Notes: generated by a model not told the origin, from the letters alone. A stretch of 61,460 bases of DNA from DTYU01 sp040757355 (GCA_040757355.1 JBFLWY010000015.1:1-61460), one strand, 5' to 3'. Numbered from the stretch's first letter, positions 34,634 through 43,597 are shown. Numbers and translations are program-made.

Positions 34634-37084
34634 TTATTCACCGAGCATTTCTTTAATCTTCTGAGTGTAAAACTCGGTTAGAGACTCAGCAACCTCCATC
34701 GACACCCCTTCGCTGAAGACCCTGCAGACCGGTTCTTCGGGGTCGGGCAGGATAAGCGCCCAACCATCAGGATGAAAGACCTTGACGCCGTCGATCAGCT
34801 CAAGCTGCTGCTGCGGTTTTTCCTCAATAAGCCTTCTGATGACTCTTCCCTTGGCTTCCCACGAAACCGGCACCTCCCGCCGGGCGAGAAAAAAGGCCGG
34901 CACCTCGTCTACCAAATCACTCAGGGTCATTCCTTGTTCCGCTAAAAACGAAAAGACACGCACCAGGGCGGCCAGGGCGTCAAAATGTAGCAGTATCTCA
35001 TACGCATCCGCCAAAAGCGCGCACCGCCACAGGTCCTGCCGGGCGGCTTTCGTCCGGACGACTTCCGTCCGGTACCGTTCGGCCAGCGTGTCAATGGCGC
35101 GCGGCGCGGTAACCGGAACCACCACAGGCCCGCCCCTCCGCTTTAACGCTACCAGCGCCAAAATCGCGGTGAACAAATCGTCCTGAATTACCCGGCCCCT
35201 TTCATCAATCAGAACAATATGGTCTGTATTGGCGTCAATGACTGCGCCGCCGTCTGCTCCTTTTCTTACCACTTCCTTGCAGCAGTCAGCAACCATCTCC
35301 TGATACTCCTGCCATTGTCGCGGCCGGTTTACCGAAGTCTCGGTGTCGAACCTGAACACCGTCAGCCCCAGTTTTTGCACTAACGGAATCAAAAAACGTG
35401 CAAGAGCAGCTTCATCGTAAAGTAACACCAGTTTCAGACCCGTGGCTTTCAGGGTGCTCGTCGCTTGCCCGCAGATATGGTTGAGGTAGGCGTCAGCTAC
35501 CGCCGGAACGTATTCCGGCGGCTGGATTCCGGTGACCGTTTCCCGCCTGAAATCCTCCCGGTAGTACAACTGCTCGACCTTTCGCTCCATGCCGCGTGAG
35601 ATATCACCACCCTCGGCATCAGTGAAGACCAGCCTGAGCTTTTCGGTATCCTGAGTGGAGAATTTGATATGCACCCCGCCGCTGCAGCCGAAGCTTCGCA
35701 CCGCAAAACGGTGCATGGGTGTTGTTCCCGAACCGAAATCCTTAACCCTGATGCCGACAGACTGCAGACCCGCAAGCAGCGCAGATTTGATCATGGCTGA
35801 AGCCGGGTAGTGGTCGTTGGAAACGCCTACTGTCGATCCCCTACCTAAAGCCGCACCAAAACAGCCGCTTAACCTTGCGACGAACTCCGGCGTAATTTCA
35901 ATGTTTGCGAGCCCGGCTACTCCCTCGGTTCCAAAGAGGTTTTTCCGCAGTCCGTTAGACCATACAAGGCTCTCGTGAACAGTGGCCCCTATCTCTACTT
36001 GTTTATGCGGCCAGAGTTTAACGTGGGGCTTTAAGAGGCTGCGCTCCTTGATGACCGAGTGGTCTCCCACCACTGCTCCCTCATACACCCCCGCGTGAGC
36101 TTGAACCTGAACCCGGTTGCCCAAAACAGCTCCCCTAATGGCCGCTCCTTTTCCAACAAAACAATGGTTCCAGACCACGCTCCGTTTTATACTCGCACCT
36201 GCTTGAACAGTGCACCCGCTTCCAATTATCGTGAACGAGTCGAGGTGCGCCCCGGGACCGACCACCGAATCGGCACCTACGACCAGCGGACCGTCAAGCC
36301 GGGCTGCAGGGTCTATCACTGCGCCGTCTTCCACCCACACACCCGGAGAGACTTCACTTCCGGGCAAACCGACCCTTACCCTTCCGGAAAGAACGTCCTG
36401 GTGAGCCTGCAAGTATGCTTCCAGGCTGCCTACATCGCACCAGTACCCGCCCAGAACGGCACCATAGAGCGGCTTGTTTTCTCGTAGTAACAACGGAAAC
36501 AAATCCTTACTGAAATCGAACTCCTTACCGCTTTCGAAGAAATCGAGAGCCTCCGGTTCGAGTATATAGATCCCGGTATTTACAGTATCGCTGAATACCT
36601 CACCCCACCCCGGCTTTTCAAGAAAGCGGCGTATATGCCCTGATTCAGCCGTAATAACCACCCCGTACTCGAGCGGACAGTCTACCCTCGTAAGGACGAT
36701 GGTAGCTATGGCTCCCTTGTTCTTATGGAAGGCCACCGCTTCGGACAGATTTATATCTGTCAGCGCATCGCCGCTGACTACTAAAAAGGTCTGATCAAGG
36801 AATTGAGATGCGTTTTTGACGCTGCCGGCCGTACCGAGCGGAGTGTCTTCAATAAAATACTGTAATTTAATACCGAAATCCCTGCCGCTGCCGAAATATT
36901 CTTGGATCGCCTCGGGAAGGTAACGAAGGGTTACCCCTATCTCTGTAATACCATGATCCCTCAGGAGATCAATGCAGTAAGCCATTATCGGCCTGTTGAC
37001 TACCGGGACCATGGGTTTCGGCCGGTTACAGGTTAAGGGCCGCAACCGCGACCCCTCTCCACCGGCCATAATAACTGCCTTCAA
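34634..37084 (-). CDS. sugar-1-P nucleotidyltransferase fused to degenerate phosphomutase domain
   Basis: 816 residues. Domain 1 (1-235) is a nucleotidyltransferase: VIMAGGEGSRLRPLTCNRPK, then VVSGDALTDIN and GTAGSVKNA. Domain 2 (about 245-370) is a left-handed beta helix of hexapeptides. Domain 3 (about 380-816) follows the phosphohexomutase fold, but the phosphoserine loop (TASHNP) is replaced by GCSGGVHIKFSTQD near 468 and the metal loop DxDxDR by DANTDH near 615, so mutase activity is doubtful. Similar fused proteins are called mannose-1-P guanylyltransferase/phosphomannomutase. Start TTG 37084, with GGGGGG five nt upstream, puts KAVIMAGG at the N-terminus; the open frame upstream is non-coding overlap. 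Ends a sugar-polymer operon with GT4 and CBS genes. Confidence 0.85.
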   Translation of the reverse strand: MKAVIMAGGEGSRLRPLTCNRPKPMVPVVNRPIMAYCIDLLRDHGITEIGVTLRYLPEAIQEYFGSGRDFGIKLQYFIEDTPLGTAGSVKNASQFLDQTFLVVSGDALTDINLSEAVAFHKNKGAIATIVLTRVDCPLEYGVVITAESGHIRRFLEKPGWGEVFSDTVNTGIYILEPEALDFFESGKEFDFSKDLFPLLLRENKPLYGAVLGGYWCDVGSLEAYLQAHQDVLSGRVRVGLPGSEVSPGVWVEDGAVIDPAARLDGPLVVGADSVVGPGAHLDSFTIIGSGCTVQAGASIKRSVVWNHCFVGKGAAIRGAVLGNRVQVQAHAGVYEGAVVGDHSVIKERSLLKPHVKLWPHKQVEIGATVHESLVWSNGLRKNLFGTEGVAGLANIEITPEFVARLSGCFGAALGRGSTVGVSNDHYPASAMIKSALLAGLQSVGIRVKDFGSGTTPMHRFAVRSFGCSGGVHIKFSTQDTEKLRLVFTDAEGGDISRGMERKVEQLYYREDFRRETVTGIQPPEYVPAVADAYLNHICGQATSTLKATGLKLVLLYDEAALARFLIPLVQKLGLTVFRFDTETSVNRPRQWQEYQEMVADCCKEVVRKGADGGAVIDANTDHIVLIDERGRVIQDDLFTAILALVALKRRGGPVVVPVTAPRAIDTLAERYRTEVVRTKAARQDLWRCALLADAYEILLHFDALAALVRVFSFLAEQGMTLSDLVDEVPAFFLARREVPVSWEAKGRVIRRLIEEKPQQQLELIDGVKVFHPDGWALILPDPEEPVCRVFSEGVSMEVAESLTEFYTQKIKEMLGE

Positions 37085-37127
37085 ACTATCCCCCCTTCTG
37101 GAAACTGCTGCAAAAACTTCACCCGGC

Positions 37128-38372
37128 TTAACGCCCGAAAAGCTGGTAGACTTTGCCCGCCAGCCGCGGCCGTTCCTCGTACGGGCTCTGCCAATCCATC
37201 CGCCGCCGCTGCCGATAGACCTCTTCATAGACCGCCTGTGTCTGCCTCGCGATGTCGTCCCAATTGCTTTCTGCCAAAACCTTACGGTAAGACCGCTCCC
37301 TGAGGGCTTGTGCCAAACCGGGATCAAGTAATATCTGGTTGATTTTATCCGCAAGCGCCCCTGGGTCATCCGGCGGGCATTTCAGGCCGTCAACGCCGTC
37401 CTGGACAATCTCGCTCAGCCCGCCTACATTAGTCACCACCACCGGCACCTTTGCAGCCATCGCCTCCAGCGCAACAATTCCGAAGGGTTCGTATAGGCTC
37501 GGGAAGACCGCGACAGTCGCCCAACTGTACAGTGCGTTTCGCGTATCGCTATCGACGTAGCCCGTAAAATATACTCTGTGGGCGATCCCCAAGTGCTCGG
37601 CATAGCGGCGCAGTTCGTCTTCATAAGGTCCTTTGCCGGCAATAATAAACTTTGTTTTCGGGTGCCTCGCCAGGATTGCAGGTACAGCAGCAAGCAAGAC
37701 CTGAATTCCTTTCTCCCTCACGAGACGTCCGATGCAGAAAACGATTTTTTCGTCGTCGGACGCAAACCATTTTCGCTCAAGCCGGCTTTCGCGTAGCAGG
37801 TAGTTTTTCGGGTCCACTCCGTTTTTTACCACGGCCAATTTATCGTGGGGAAGCTGGAAGACATACTTCAATTCGTTTTCCATGTAGCGGCTGCACACTA
37901 TGACCCGCCAAGCTTCGTAACAGAGCCACCATTCAATCCCGCTGATAAAACGTTGGGTATCGTTGTGGAGTCCGTTGTTCCGGCCGAATTCCGTAGCATG
38001 GATGGTGGCAACCAACGGCGTTCGCAGCCCGTGCTTGAGCGCCCTGGCCGCCCAAGTCACCAACCAGTCGTGCGCATGAATCACATTAATCTCGCGTACC
38101 CGCTGCAAAACCGGAATCGCCCGCTCCAACAGCGCCACGTTAAGCTGCATAACCCAGGTGGTAAAATCAGGGGTGGCGGTTGGGTAAGGATGCACCCTGT
38201 AAACATTAACCCCGTTAACCTCCTCGGTCTCCGGCGCCCCTGGAACGCCACAGGTAAAAACAAGAACCTCCACACCCTGTCGCGCCAAGGCGGCAGTCAG
38301 ATCATAAACGTGCTGTGCCAAACCGCCCACGATCCTTGGCGGATATTCCCAGGTCAGCATCGCTACCCGCAT
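37128..38372 (-). CDS. GT4 glycosyltransferase (glycogen-synthase-like)
   Basis: 414 residues. The N-terminus VAMLTWEYPPRIVGGLAQHV is typical of the GT4/GT5 boundary group (glycogen/alpha-glucan synthase-like); HAHDWL, FCIGRLVREKGIQVL and the catalytic SLYEPFGIVALEAMAAKVPV EX7E region are intact. Probably transfers glucose from a nucleotide sugar to an alpha-glucan, or makes maltose-1-phosphate-like products; the acceptor cannot be told. One nt after the CBS gene stop and 43 nt before the NDP-sugar synthase. Confidence 0.88.
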   Translation of the reverse strand: MRVAMLTWEYPPRIVGGLAQHVYDLTAALARQGVEVLVFTCGVPGAPETEEVNGVNVYRVHPYPTATPDFTTWVMQLNVALLERAIPVLQRVREINVIHAHDWLVTWAARALKHGLRTPLVATIHATEFGRNNGLHNDTQRFISGIEWWLCYEAWRVIVCSRYMENELKYVFQLPHDKLAVVKNGVDPKNYLLRESRLERKWFASDDEKIVFCIGRLVREKGIQVLLAAVPAILARHPKTKFIIAGKGPYEDELRRYAEHLGIAHRVYFTGYVDSDTRNALYSWATVAVFPSLYEPFGIVALEAMAAKVPVVVTNVGGLSEIVQDGVDGLKCPPDDPGALADKINQILLDPGLAQALRERSYRKVLAESNWDDIARQTQAVYEEVYRQRRRMDWQSPYEERPRLAGKVYQLFGR

Positions 38373-38897
38373 TTATTCTCCTCCTCCTGAAGTCTTTATA
38401 GGACAGATCTTTGAATAAATGGTGCGGATAATGTCCGAGCGGCTTACGAGCCCTACCACCTCCTCCTCTCTCACCACGGGGACTTGGTGCAGATTTCTTT
38501 CCAGAACCAAGGCGATTACCTTCCCAAGCGAGGTTTCTTCGGCCACTGATTCCACTCGCGAGGTCATTATAGTAGAAACCTTTATCCCCGCGGCCCGCTC
38601 ACGCATAACCTCGAGGCTGTGCGGCTGTTCCAGGTAAACCATGATGTCTAGGAAACGCACACTCGGAGAAACAAAACCTTGCAGCAGGTCCCGTTCGGTA
38701 ACGACCCCGACCAGCTTGTTTTCACCGCTCACCACCGGAACGAGGTGGATGCGTTTACGCGTTACAATATCCGCCACCTCACAAGCATATGCGTCAGGCG
38801 AAACGGTAATAACTTCTGTGCTCATCAGGTCGCCTGCCCTTATTCTTCCACCCCCTACGTTCCGCTTGCGATTATTATCTCCTGAAGTGACAAACAC
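38373..38897 (-). CDS. tandem CBS-domain protein
   Basis: 174 residues with two CBS motifs: IRAGDLMSTEVITVSPDAYA ... HLVPVVSGENKLVGVVTERD and VSTIMTSRVESVAEETSLGK ... HQVPVVREEEVVGLVSRSDI. Such pairs bind adenine nucleotides and sense energy state. Directly precedes the GT4 gene, so may tie polysaccharide synthesis to energy charge (inference). The GTG at 38897 is the longest start but lacks a good ribosome site; an ATG at 38825 would cut into CBS1. Confidence 0.85.
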   Translation of the reverse strand: MFVTSGDNNRKRNVGGGRIRAGDLMSTEVITVSPDAYACEVADIVTRKRIHLVPVVSGENKLVGVVTERDLLQGFVSPSVRFLDIMVYLEQPHSLEVMRERAAGIKVSTIMTSRVESVAEETSLGKVIALVLERNLHQVPVVREEEVVGLVSRSDIIRTIYSKICPIKTSGGGE

Positions 38898-38954
38898 AAT
38901 CCCGCATTTGCGCAGCGTATCCTTTTACAAAAAATGTTTAACGCAGCTTTCCTT

Positions 38955-39005
38955 AAAAACAAAAGCCCTACCTCCCGCACTAGCGTGCCGTCGGATATGT
39001 AGGGC
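38955..39005 (-). terminator. intrinsic terminator after the starch-binding gene
   Basis: On the minus strand GCCCTAC (plus 38999-39005) pairs with GTAGGGC (plus 38964-38970); an inner GCAC-GCTA-GTGC hairpin lies between, and TTTTGTTTTT follows. It lies about 165 nt past the CBM gene stop. Confidence 0.7.
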
Positions 39006-39167
39006 GTCGGATTTCTTCCGGTTCACTTGAAAATAAGCGTTCTTTCGCGGGGCGCGACGATGATTTTAGAGGTGAGATGTGGGAGGCTGGGTGGCATGTG
39101 GGACTCCCTTATTCCGCCTGATTTGACCCCGGCAGCAGGGCAGAGACCATCAGGCAGGTTGAGGCGT

Positions 39168-39572
39168 TTAGATGATCCGCCCGCTGTGGATGATGTAACT
39201 CCAGTTTAGACCGTCGTTAGTGTCCCATTTGCCTTTGTTGCAGCGGAAACAAAAGTTCACCCGTTCCTCGTCGAAAGGCACCTCGATGGTTTTAATCCAA
39301 CCCCACCCGGTGCGTGACATTTTCAGATCCTGAACCCGGTGCCAGTTATTAGCCGGTCCATAACCGAGGTGCAGGTAAATCTGATCTGCCCCTTGCGCCA
39401 GTTCCCCATTATAGAAAATAGTAATCTCGTCACCAGCCGTTACCGGGACGGGATCAACCACTACTCCACCGGGCAGGTTTGCTGCATACATCTCCCCAAA
39501 CCGCTCTCTGTGGACGTTGTAATCTGTATGTTCCGTCACGATTCTTGCCTCCTTGAAATAATTTTGTTTCAC
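39168..39572 (-). CDS. single-domain starch-binding module (CBM25/26-like)
   Basis: 134 residues without a signal peptide. AGDEITIFYNGELAQGADQI, LHLGYGPANNWHRVQD, WIKTIEVPFDEERVNFCFRC and the terminal NDGLNWSYII follow the CBM25/CBM53 beta-sandwich, in which Trp residues and the 'D.N.G.NY' loop bind alpha-glucan. As an intracellular lone module beside glucan synthesis genes, it may be a glycogen-associated scaffold or regulator. ATG 39572 is taken from the frame. Confidence 0.75.
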   Translation of the reverse strand: MKQNYFKEARIVTEHTDYNVHRERFGEMYAANLPGGVVVDPVPVTAGDEITIFYNGELAQGADQIYLHLGYGPANNWHRVQDLKMSRTGWGWIKTIEVPFDEERVNFCFRCNKGKWDTNDGLNWSYIIHSGRII

Positions 39573-39631
39573 TTAAAGCAATAATAGTATTCCCCCAGAA
39601 CTTTGCAATAATCGCCCGGGGGCTGGATGGA

Positions 39632-40021
39632 TTATACACCTTTTTGGGGTATTAACTTTAACAGGTTATCTACTGCCTGGTGACTGTTATCAAGCAGCAG
39701 CTTTACTTCATCTTGAGTCGCAGCGTCCACGTGTACTCCTGCAACGACAACCACGGTTTGTCCTGACGCAATGGCAAGTTGTTCGGCCACCGGTCGCGCA
39801 ATCTCGTCATCCCGGTGACCATAAAGCGGTACAACGGTTGTACTCGCTTTCAGTTTCCCGGGTTCCGACAGGCTCGGTCTCGGCAGTGACAAGGCAACAG
39901 CCCCGACGTGAGGTTTTTCTCCGCCGAGTACCTGTACGATCAGCCCCTCACCCGTCAGGGTTGCCAGAACTTCTACCGTGTACTTTCCTTCACCGGCTCT
40001 GGCAGTAAACGTCTTAAGCAT
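39632..40021 (-). CDS. LpdD-like prenylated-flavin chaperone
   Basis: 129 residues. GGEKPHVGAVALSLPRPSL, STTVVPLYGHRDDEIARPVA and TVVVVAGVHVDAATQDEVKL are typical of the LpdD/UbiD-associated family, small proteins needed with UbiD-type decarboxylases to handle prenylated FMN. A ubiD-type gene is 7.6 kb upstream in the same orientation (47658), with which it may function. No UbiX is in the window. Start ATG 40021. Confidence 0.75.
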   Translation of the reverse strand: MLKTFTARAGEGKYTVEVLATLTGEGLIVQVLGGEKPHVGAVALSLPRPSLSEPGKLKASTTVVPLYGHRDDEIARPVAEQLAIASGQTVVVVAGVHVDAATQDEVKLLLDNSHQAVDNLLKLIPQKGV

Positions 40022-40063
40022 CCTCTCCCCCGCCTCGGAATTCTGTTTAGAAAAGGGGACCGG

Positions 40064-40166
40064 CTACTCTTTCACCAGAAAAAGTTACCTGTCCCCTTTG
40101 TAAACTACTCTTCACCGGAAAAAGTTGCCTGTCCCCTTTTGCGAACTACTGTCCCCTTTTCGAAAA
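40064..40166. repeat. tandem 41-bp repeat with GTCCCCTTTT
   Basis: Two 41-bp units (40064-40104, 40105-40145), each starting CTACTCTT and ending in CCTGTCCCCTTT plus a few bases, followed by a shortened third (40146-40166, CTACTGTCCCCTTTT). AAAAGGGGAC at 40051 is the inverted partner, so several alternative hairpins can form. It fills the selB-lpdD gap. The same GTCCCCTTTT word recurs at the 34.6-kb terminator. Confidence 0.8.
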
Positions 40167-40183
40167 CCCTTTACGGAAAGTCA

Positions 40184-42091
40184 CTATTTTTGGGCCAGTT
40201 GCCGTTTATCCCCCACTCTCTTGGTAACGCGCTTCTGGTCCAGGAATTCAAGAAGCGGCAGGGTGTACTTGCGGGACGTGTTCAAGAGATCGCGCACTTC
40301 GGCCAGTGAAAGCTCTCCCCTTTCGCTGAGCGCACCCACGATCATCTTCCGGGCTTCAGCTAAAACCTCGCTGTGGAAGTATACCTCTTCGCCGACCTTG
40401 ACCAATACTCCGGTGCGCAGAAGGTACGCAAGGAACTCCGCAGCCTCTTCGGCGCTCAAACCAAGTTGGGACGCAGCGTCCTGCCAGTTCGGCGGCTGGA
40501 ATCCAGCGTCGCGGTACATCACTGTCAGTTTTTGCAGTATTTGCGATTCTTTATCGGTTAGTTTGCCGGTGCAACCCGGTGCCGTAACCGCTTGTGATTG
40601 CAACCCTATCGCCCCGTCGGCAGCCATGACCTGCAAAAGCGATTGAAAAACCCGGTTGTTCACAGCCGCAACCAGACGCGAGCGAAGTTCTTCCTTCGGA
40701 TAACCCTCCCGCAAAGGAAACTGCCGGTGGTATTCCTGGACCAGTCCCTGAATCCTTTCTTTCAGCCCCTCGTATCGAACTCCATCATATACAAAAGTCT
40801 GATTCTCCACAGGCAACACCCTTATTTTGCCCGCGGAGGCAAGCTCATTGACAGTCCCGGCAACGTCCCGCGGGTCGAGGTCAACAGCGCGTGCAATGTC
40901 ACCGATTTCCACCGGGATTTCCGAAGCGCTGAGGTACTGTCCCACTTTTTCCAGCGGTGTCCCCGCTTCCAGCGTACTGAGGAAACCGACGACTTCTTCT
41001 CTGAACCGCTTGTGTCGCCCGGCTACCGGATCGAGAACCACCCCGCCTCCTACGGTGGCCACAGGAGTCACCGATCGTAACACAAAACGGTCATTCCGCC
41101 CGGCAACCACCGGTTCTTCCATTATTAACTGTGCGTAACAGGAAGCCCCGGGTTTGAGTTCATCCCGGTCGAGAAGGACAGCGCGGCCGACGATTTCAGC
41201 AGTTCCTATGTGCAAGCGGATCCGCCCGCGGTTCTTCAAAGGTTTAGCCGCCGGCAGCAGAAAAATCCGCACATCCAAGAGGGTCGAGGGGGTGAAGGTT
41301 TTCGGCGCAGCTAACACGCTCCCGCGGCTTACCGCCTGTTTTTCCACGCCGGCAAGGTTGACCGCTACACGCTGGCCGGCGCGCGCCGTTTTAACCTTTG
41401 TTCCGTGGACCTGGAGGGAGCGAACCCTTGCTTGAGTCCCCTGAGGCAGTATCTCAAGGCTGTCTCCTTCCTGTATCGTCCCGGATACCAGCGTCCCCGT
41501 TACCACGGTGCCGAAACCCGGTATTGTAAACACCCGGTCAACCGGTAGCCGCGCCGGACCTCCGGACGGTTTTTCCTGTGTGAGCCGAACCAGTTCTTCG
41601 ATAATAAGGAGTAAATCTTTAAGCCCGTCCCCCGAAACAGCGGATACAGGAATAATGGGAGCGCCGGATAATGAAGTGGTCCCAATGTACTCACGCACCT
41701 CATCCAGGACGAGGTTCAACCATTCCTCATCCACCAGGTCTTTCTTTGTCAGGGCCACGACCCCGCGGTTGATTCCCAAAATCTGAACAATATCCATATG
41801 CTCCCTTGTCTGCGGCATGACACCCTCGTCCGCCGCGACCACGAGTAAAACGATATCGATGCCGCCGACACCGGCCAGCATATTTTTAATAAAACGCTCG
41901 TGTCCGGGCACATCGATAATCCCCGCCCTTATTCCGCTGGGCAGGTCAAGGTAAGCAAAACCCAGTTCGATCGAGATCCCGCGTTCTTTCTCTTCCTTAA
42001 GGCGGTCGGTATCGACGCCCGTTAACGCCTTGATAAGCGCGGTCTTTCCGTGGTCTACGTGTCCTGCAGTCCCAATGATGACGTATTTCAA
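40184..42091 (-). CDS. selB: selenocysteine-specific elongation factor SelB
   Basis: 635 residues, normal length. GTPase motifs: GTAGHVDHGKTAL (G1), GISIELGF (switch I), DVPGHERF (G3), TKKDL (G4, Thr instead of Asn as in SelB). Domains II and III follow to about 360, then four winged-helix repeats (about 370-635, e.g. LREGYPKEELRSRL, LAEVRDLLNTSRKYTLPLLE) that bind the SECIS hairpin of selenoprotein mRNAs. Carries Sec-tRNA to UGA codons. Start ATG 42091 is 4 nt after the selA stop. Confidence 0.95.
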   Translation of the reverse strand: MKYVIIGTAGHVDHGKTALIKALTGVDTDRLKEEKERGISIELGFAYLDLPSGIRAGIIDVPGHERFIKNMLAGVGGIDIVLLVVAADEGVMPQTREHMDIVQILGINRGVVALTKKDLVDEEWLNLVLDEVREYIGTTSLSGAPIIPVSAVSGDGLKDLLLIIEELVRLTQEKPSGGPARLPVDRVFTIPGFGTVVTGTLVSGTIQEGDSLEILPQGTQARVRSLQVHGTKVKTARAGQRVAVNLAGVEKQAVSRGSVLAAPKTFTPSTLLDVRIFLLPAAKPLKNRGRIRLHIGTAEIVGRAVLLDRDELKPGASCYAQLIMEEPVVAGRNDRFVLRSVTPVATVGGGVVLDPVAGRHKRFREEVVGFLSTLEAGTPLEKVGQYLSASEIPVEIGDIARAVDLDPRDVAGTVNELASAGKIRVLPVENQTFVYDGVRYEGLKERIQGLVQEYHRQFPLREGYPKEELRSRLVAAVNNRVFQSLLQVMAADGAIGLQSQAVTAPGCTGKLTDKESQILQKLTVMYRDAGFQPPNWQDAASQLGLSAEEAAEFLAYLLRTGVLVKVGEEVYFHSEVLAEARKMIVGALSERGELSLAEVRDLLNTSRKYTLPLLEFLDQKRVTKRVGDKRQLAQK

Positions 42092-42095
42092 CCTA

Positions 42096-43487
42096 TCAAC
42101 CCCGTATTACCGCTGTAAAAGCCCTGACCAGGAGGGGCACTTCAGCCTGGTCGACCGTCCGCGGATCCAAAATCAGTGCGTCTTTTTCCGCCCGGGCGAC
42201 AACAGCCGGATCAGACTCCTGCAATTTCCGGATAACACCGGCATCGCTTAAGCATTCAAATTTTATACAAACGAGCGCGGTCGGGAGCGCGGCTGCCGGC
42301 ATCGCCCCACCGCCCACCTGCGAAATCCCTTCCTCAACCCATACGCTTGCAGCGGAACCAAGCACATCCGATAAATCCGCCGCCAGTCTAACAGCCGTCG
42401 CGCGTATTTCTTCAAGAGGCCTTGTCAACATACGCAGCGTGGGGATACTCCTCAGGGCTTCTGCCGGGTCAAGGTATTCCCGCAGAGTACCTTCCAGTGC
42501 CGCAAGGGTCATTTTGTCTATGCGCACAGCCCTTAGAAGCGGGTTTTTCTTCATCCCCTCAAGATAACCGCGCCGGCCCAGGATTATGCCGGCCTGCGGA
42601 CCACCGAGCAGCTTATCACCGCTGAACGTGACAACATCAGCCCCGGCGGTCACTACTTCCTGTACGGTAGGTTCGTAAGGCAGTCCAAACCGTCCCAGGT
42701 CAACCAGAAACCCGCTGCCGAGGTCCGACATCACGGGCAATTTATACTCCCGTCCGAGGGCCACGAGTTCCGCCACCGAAACATCGCGGGTAAAGCCGAT
42801 GATCCGATAGTTTGACATGTGAACGTGCAGCAGGAGAGCGGTTCGTTCATTCACGACATTTGCGTAGTCTTCCGGGTGCGTCTTATTGGTCGTTCCCACC
42901 TCAACCATTATCGCCCCGCTTTGCCTCATGACATCCGGAATCCTGAACGAACCCCCTATTTCAACTAATTGTCCCCGGGAGACAATCACCTCACGTCCCT
43001 GTGCAAGCGTGCTCAATGCCAGCAATACGGCAGCAGCGTTATTATTGACCACAAGCGCGGCCTCGGCTCCGGTCAGGCGGCACAGCAGGTCTTCTACCAG
43101 AGAGTACCTTTCGCCGCGCTTTCCGGTAGCCAGGTCAAACTCCAAATTGCTGTATCCCCCCGCGGCTTCTATGACTGCCTTTTGCGCCCTCTCCCCCAGA
43201 ACGGCCCGGCCCAGGTTCGTATGCAGCACTACTCCGGTGGCGTTGATCACTTGGCGCAGCTTTGGACGGCACGCTCCGTGAACCTGGTGGATCAGCACCT
43301 CCCGCCCCGTTTCCGCCGGAGCACCCTTGCTAACAGCCTCCCGTACATTCGCCAACACCTTACGCACCGCCTCAACAATCACACCCCGGGGATAAACCGT
43401 CAGCAGCTTGCTGATTTCCGGCCAGCGAAGCACCTCGTCCACCGCCGGCAGTTGTCGTAAAACAGCGTTCCTGTCTTCACCTGGCAT
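42096..43487 (-). CDS. selA: L-seryl-tRNA(Sec) selenium transferase SelA
   Basis: 463 residues. PLP-dependent fold type I enzyme converting Ser-tRNA(Sec) to Sec-tRNA(Sec) with selenophosphate. GVVLHTNLGRAVLGERA, AALVVNNNAAAVLLALS, VEVGTTNKTHPEDY and the PLP lysine region VTFSGDKLLGGPQAG are all present. Start ATG 43487 is preferred: GAGGG lies 7 nt upstream, and an upstream in-frame start would add 52 non-conserved residues. The last gene before selB in a minus-strand run continuing from mqnC, 91 nt upstream. Confidence 0.95.
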   Translation of the reverse strand: MPGEDRNAVLRQLPAVDEVLRWPEISKLLTVYPRGVIVEAVRKVLANVREAVSKGAPAETGREVLIHQVHGACRPKLRQVINATGVVLHTNLGRAVLGERAQKAVIEAAGGYSNLEFDLATGKRGERYSLVEDLLCRLTGAEAALVVNNNAAAVLLALSTLAQGREVIVSRGQLVEIGGSFRIPDVMRQSGAIMVEVGTTNKTHPEDYANVVNERTALLLHVHMSNYRIIGFTRDVSVAELVALGREYKLPVMSDLGSGFLVDLGRFGLPYEPTVQEVVTAGADVVTFSGDKLLGGPQAGIILGRRGYLEGMKKNPLLRAVRIDKMTLAALEGTLREYLDPAEALRSIPTLRMLTRPLEEIRATAVRLAADLSDVLGSAASVWVEEGISQVGGGAMPAAALPTALVCIKFECLSDAGVIRKLQESDPAVVARAEKDALILDPRTVDQAEVPLLVRAFTAVIRG

Positions 43488-43567
43488 AAGTTCACCCTCT
43501 TTTGAGGTTGGGGAGTCCGGCACGCAGGTATACGGATGTTTTTTTGGCACGCTATTTTTGTTAACTC

Positions 43568-43597
43568 CCGCACCTTTATTACTGCAGAAAGGTGCGG
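43568..43597 (-). promoter_or_regulatory. 10-bp stem hairpin enclosing the mqnC stop codon
   Basis: CCGCACCTTT (43568-43577) pairs perfectly with AAAGGTGCGG (43588-43597); the mqnC TAA lies in the 10-nt loop. No T-run follows, so it is not a normal terminator; it could slow decay or separate the mqn and sel messages. Confidence 0.6.

Noticed and set aside
37085..37369. N-terminal extension of the nucleotidyltransferase fusion
   Set aside because: It overlaps the GT4 gene end, is Arg/Ser-rich, and TTG 37084 has an excellent ribosome site with KAVIMAGG next.
38964..39005. riboswitch-like structure
   Set aside because: The stem with following T-run is explained by an intrinsic terminator; no known aptamer core was recognised.
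43490..43567. selC tRNA near selA/selB
   Set aside because: No acceptor stem, T-loop or extended variable arm can be drawn here or in the selB-lpdD gap.
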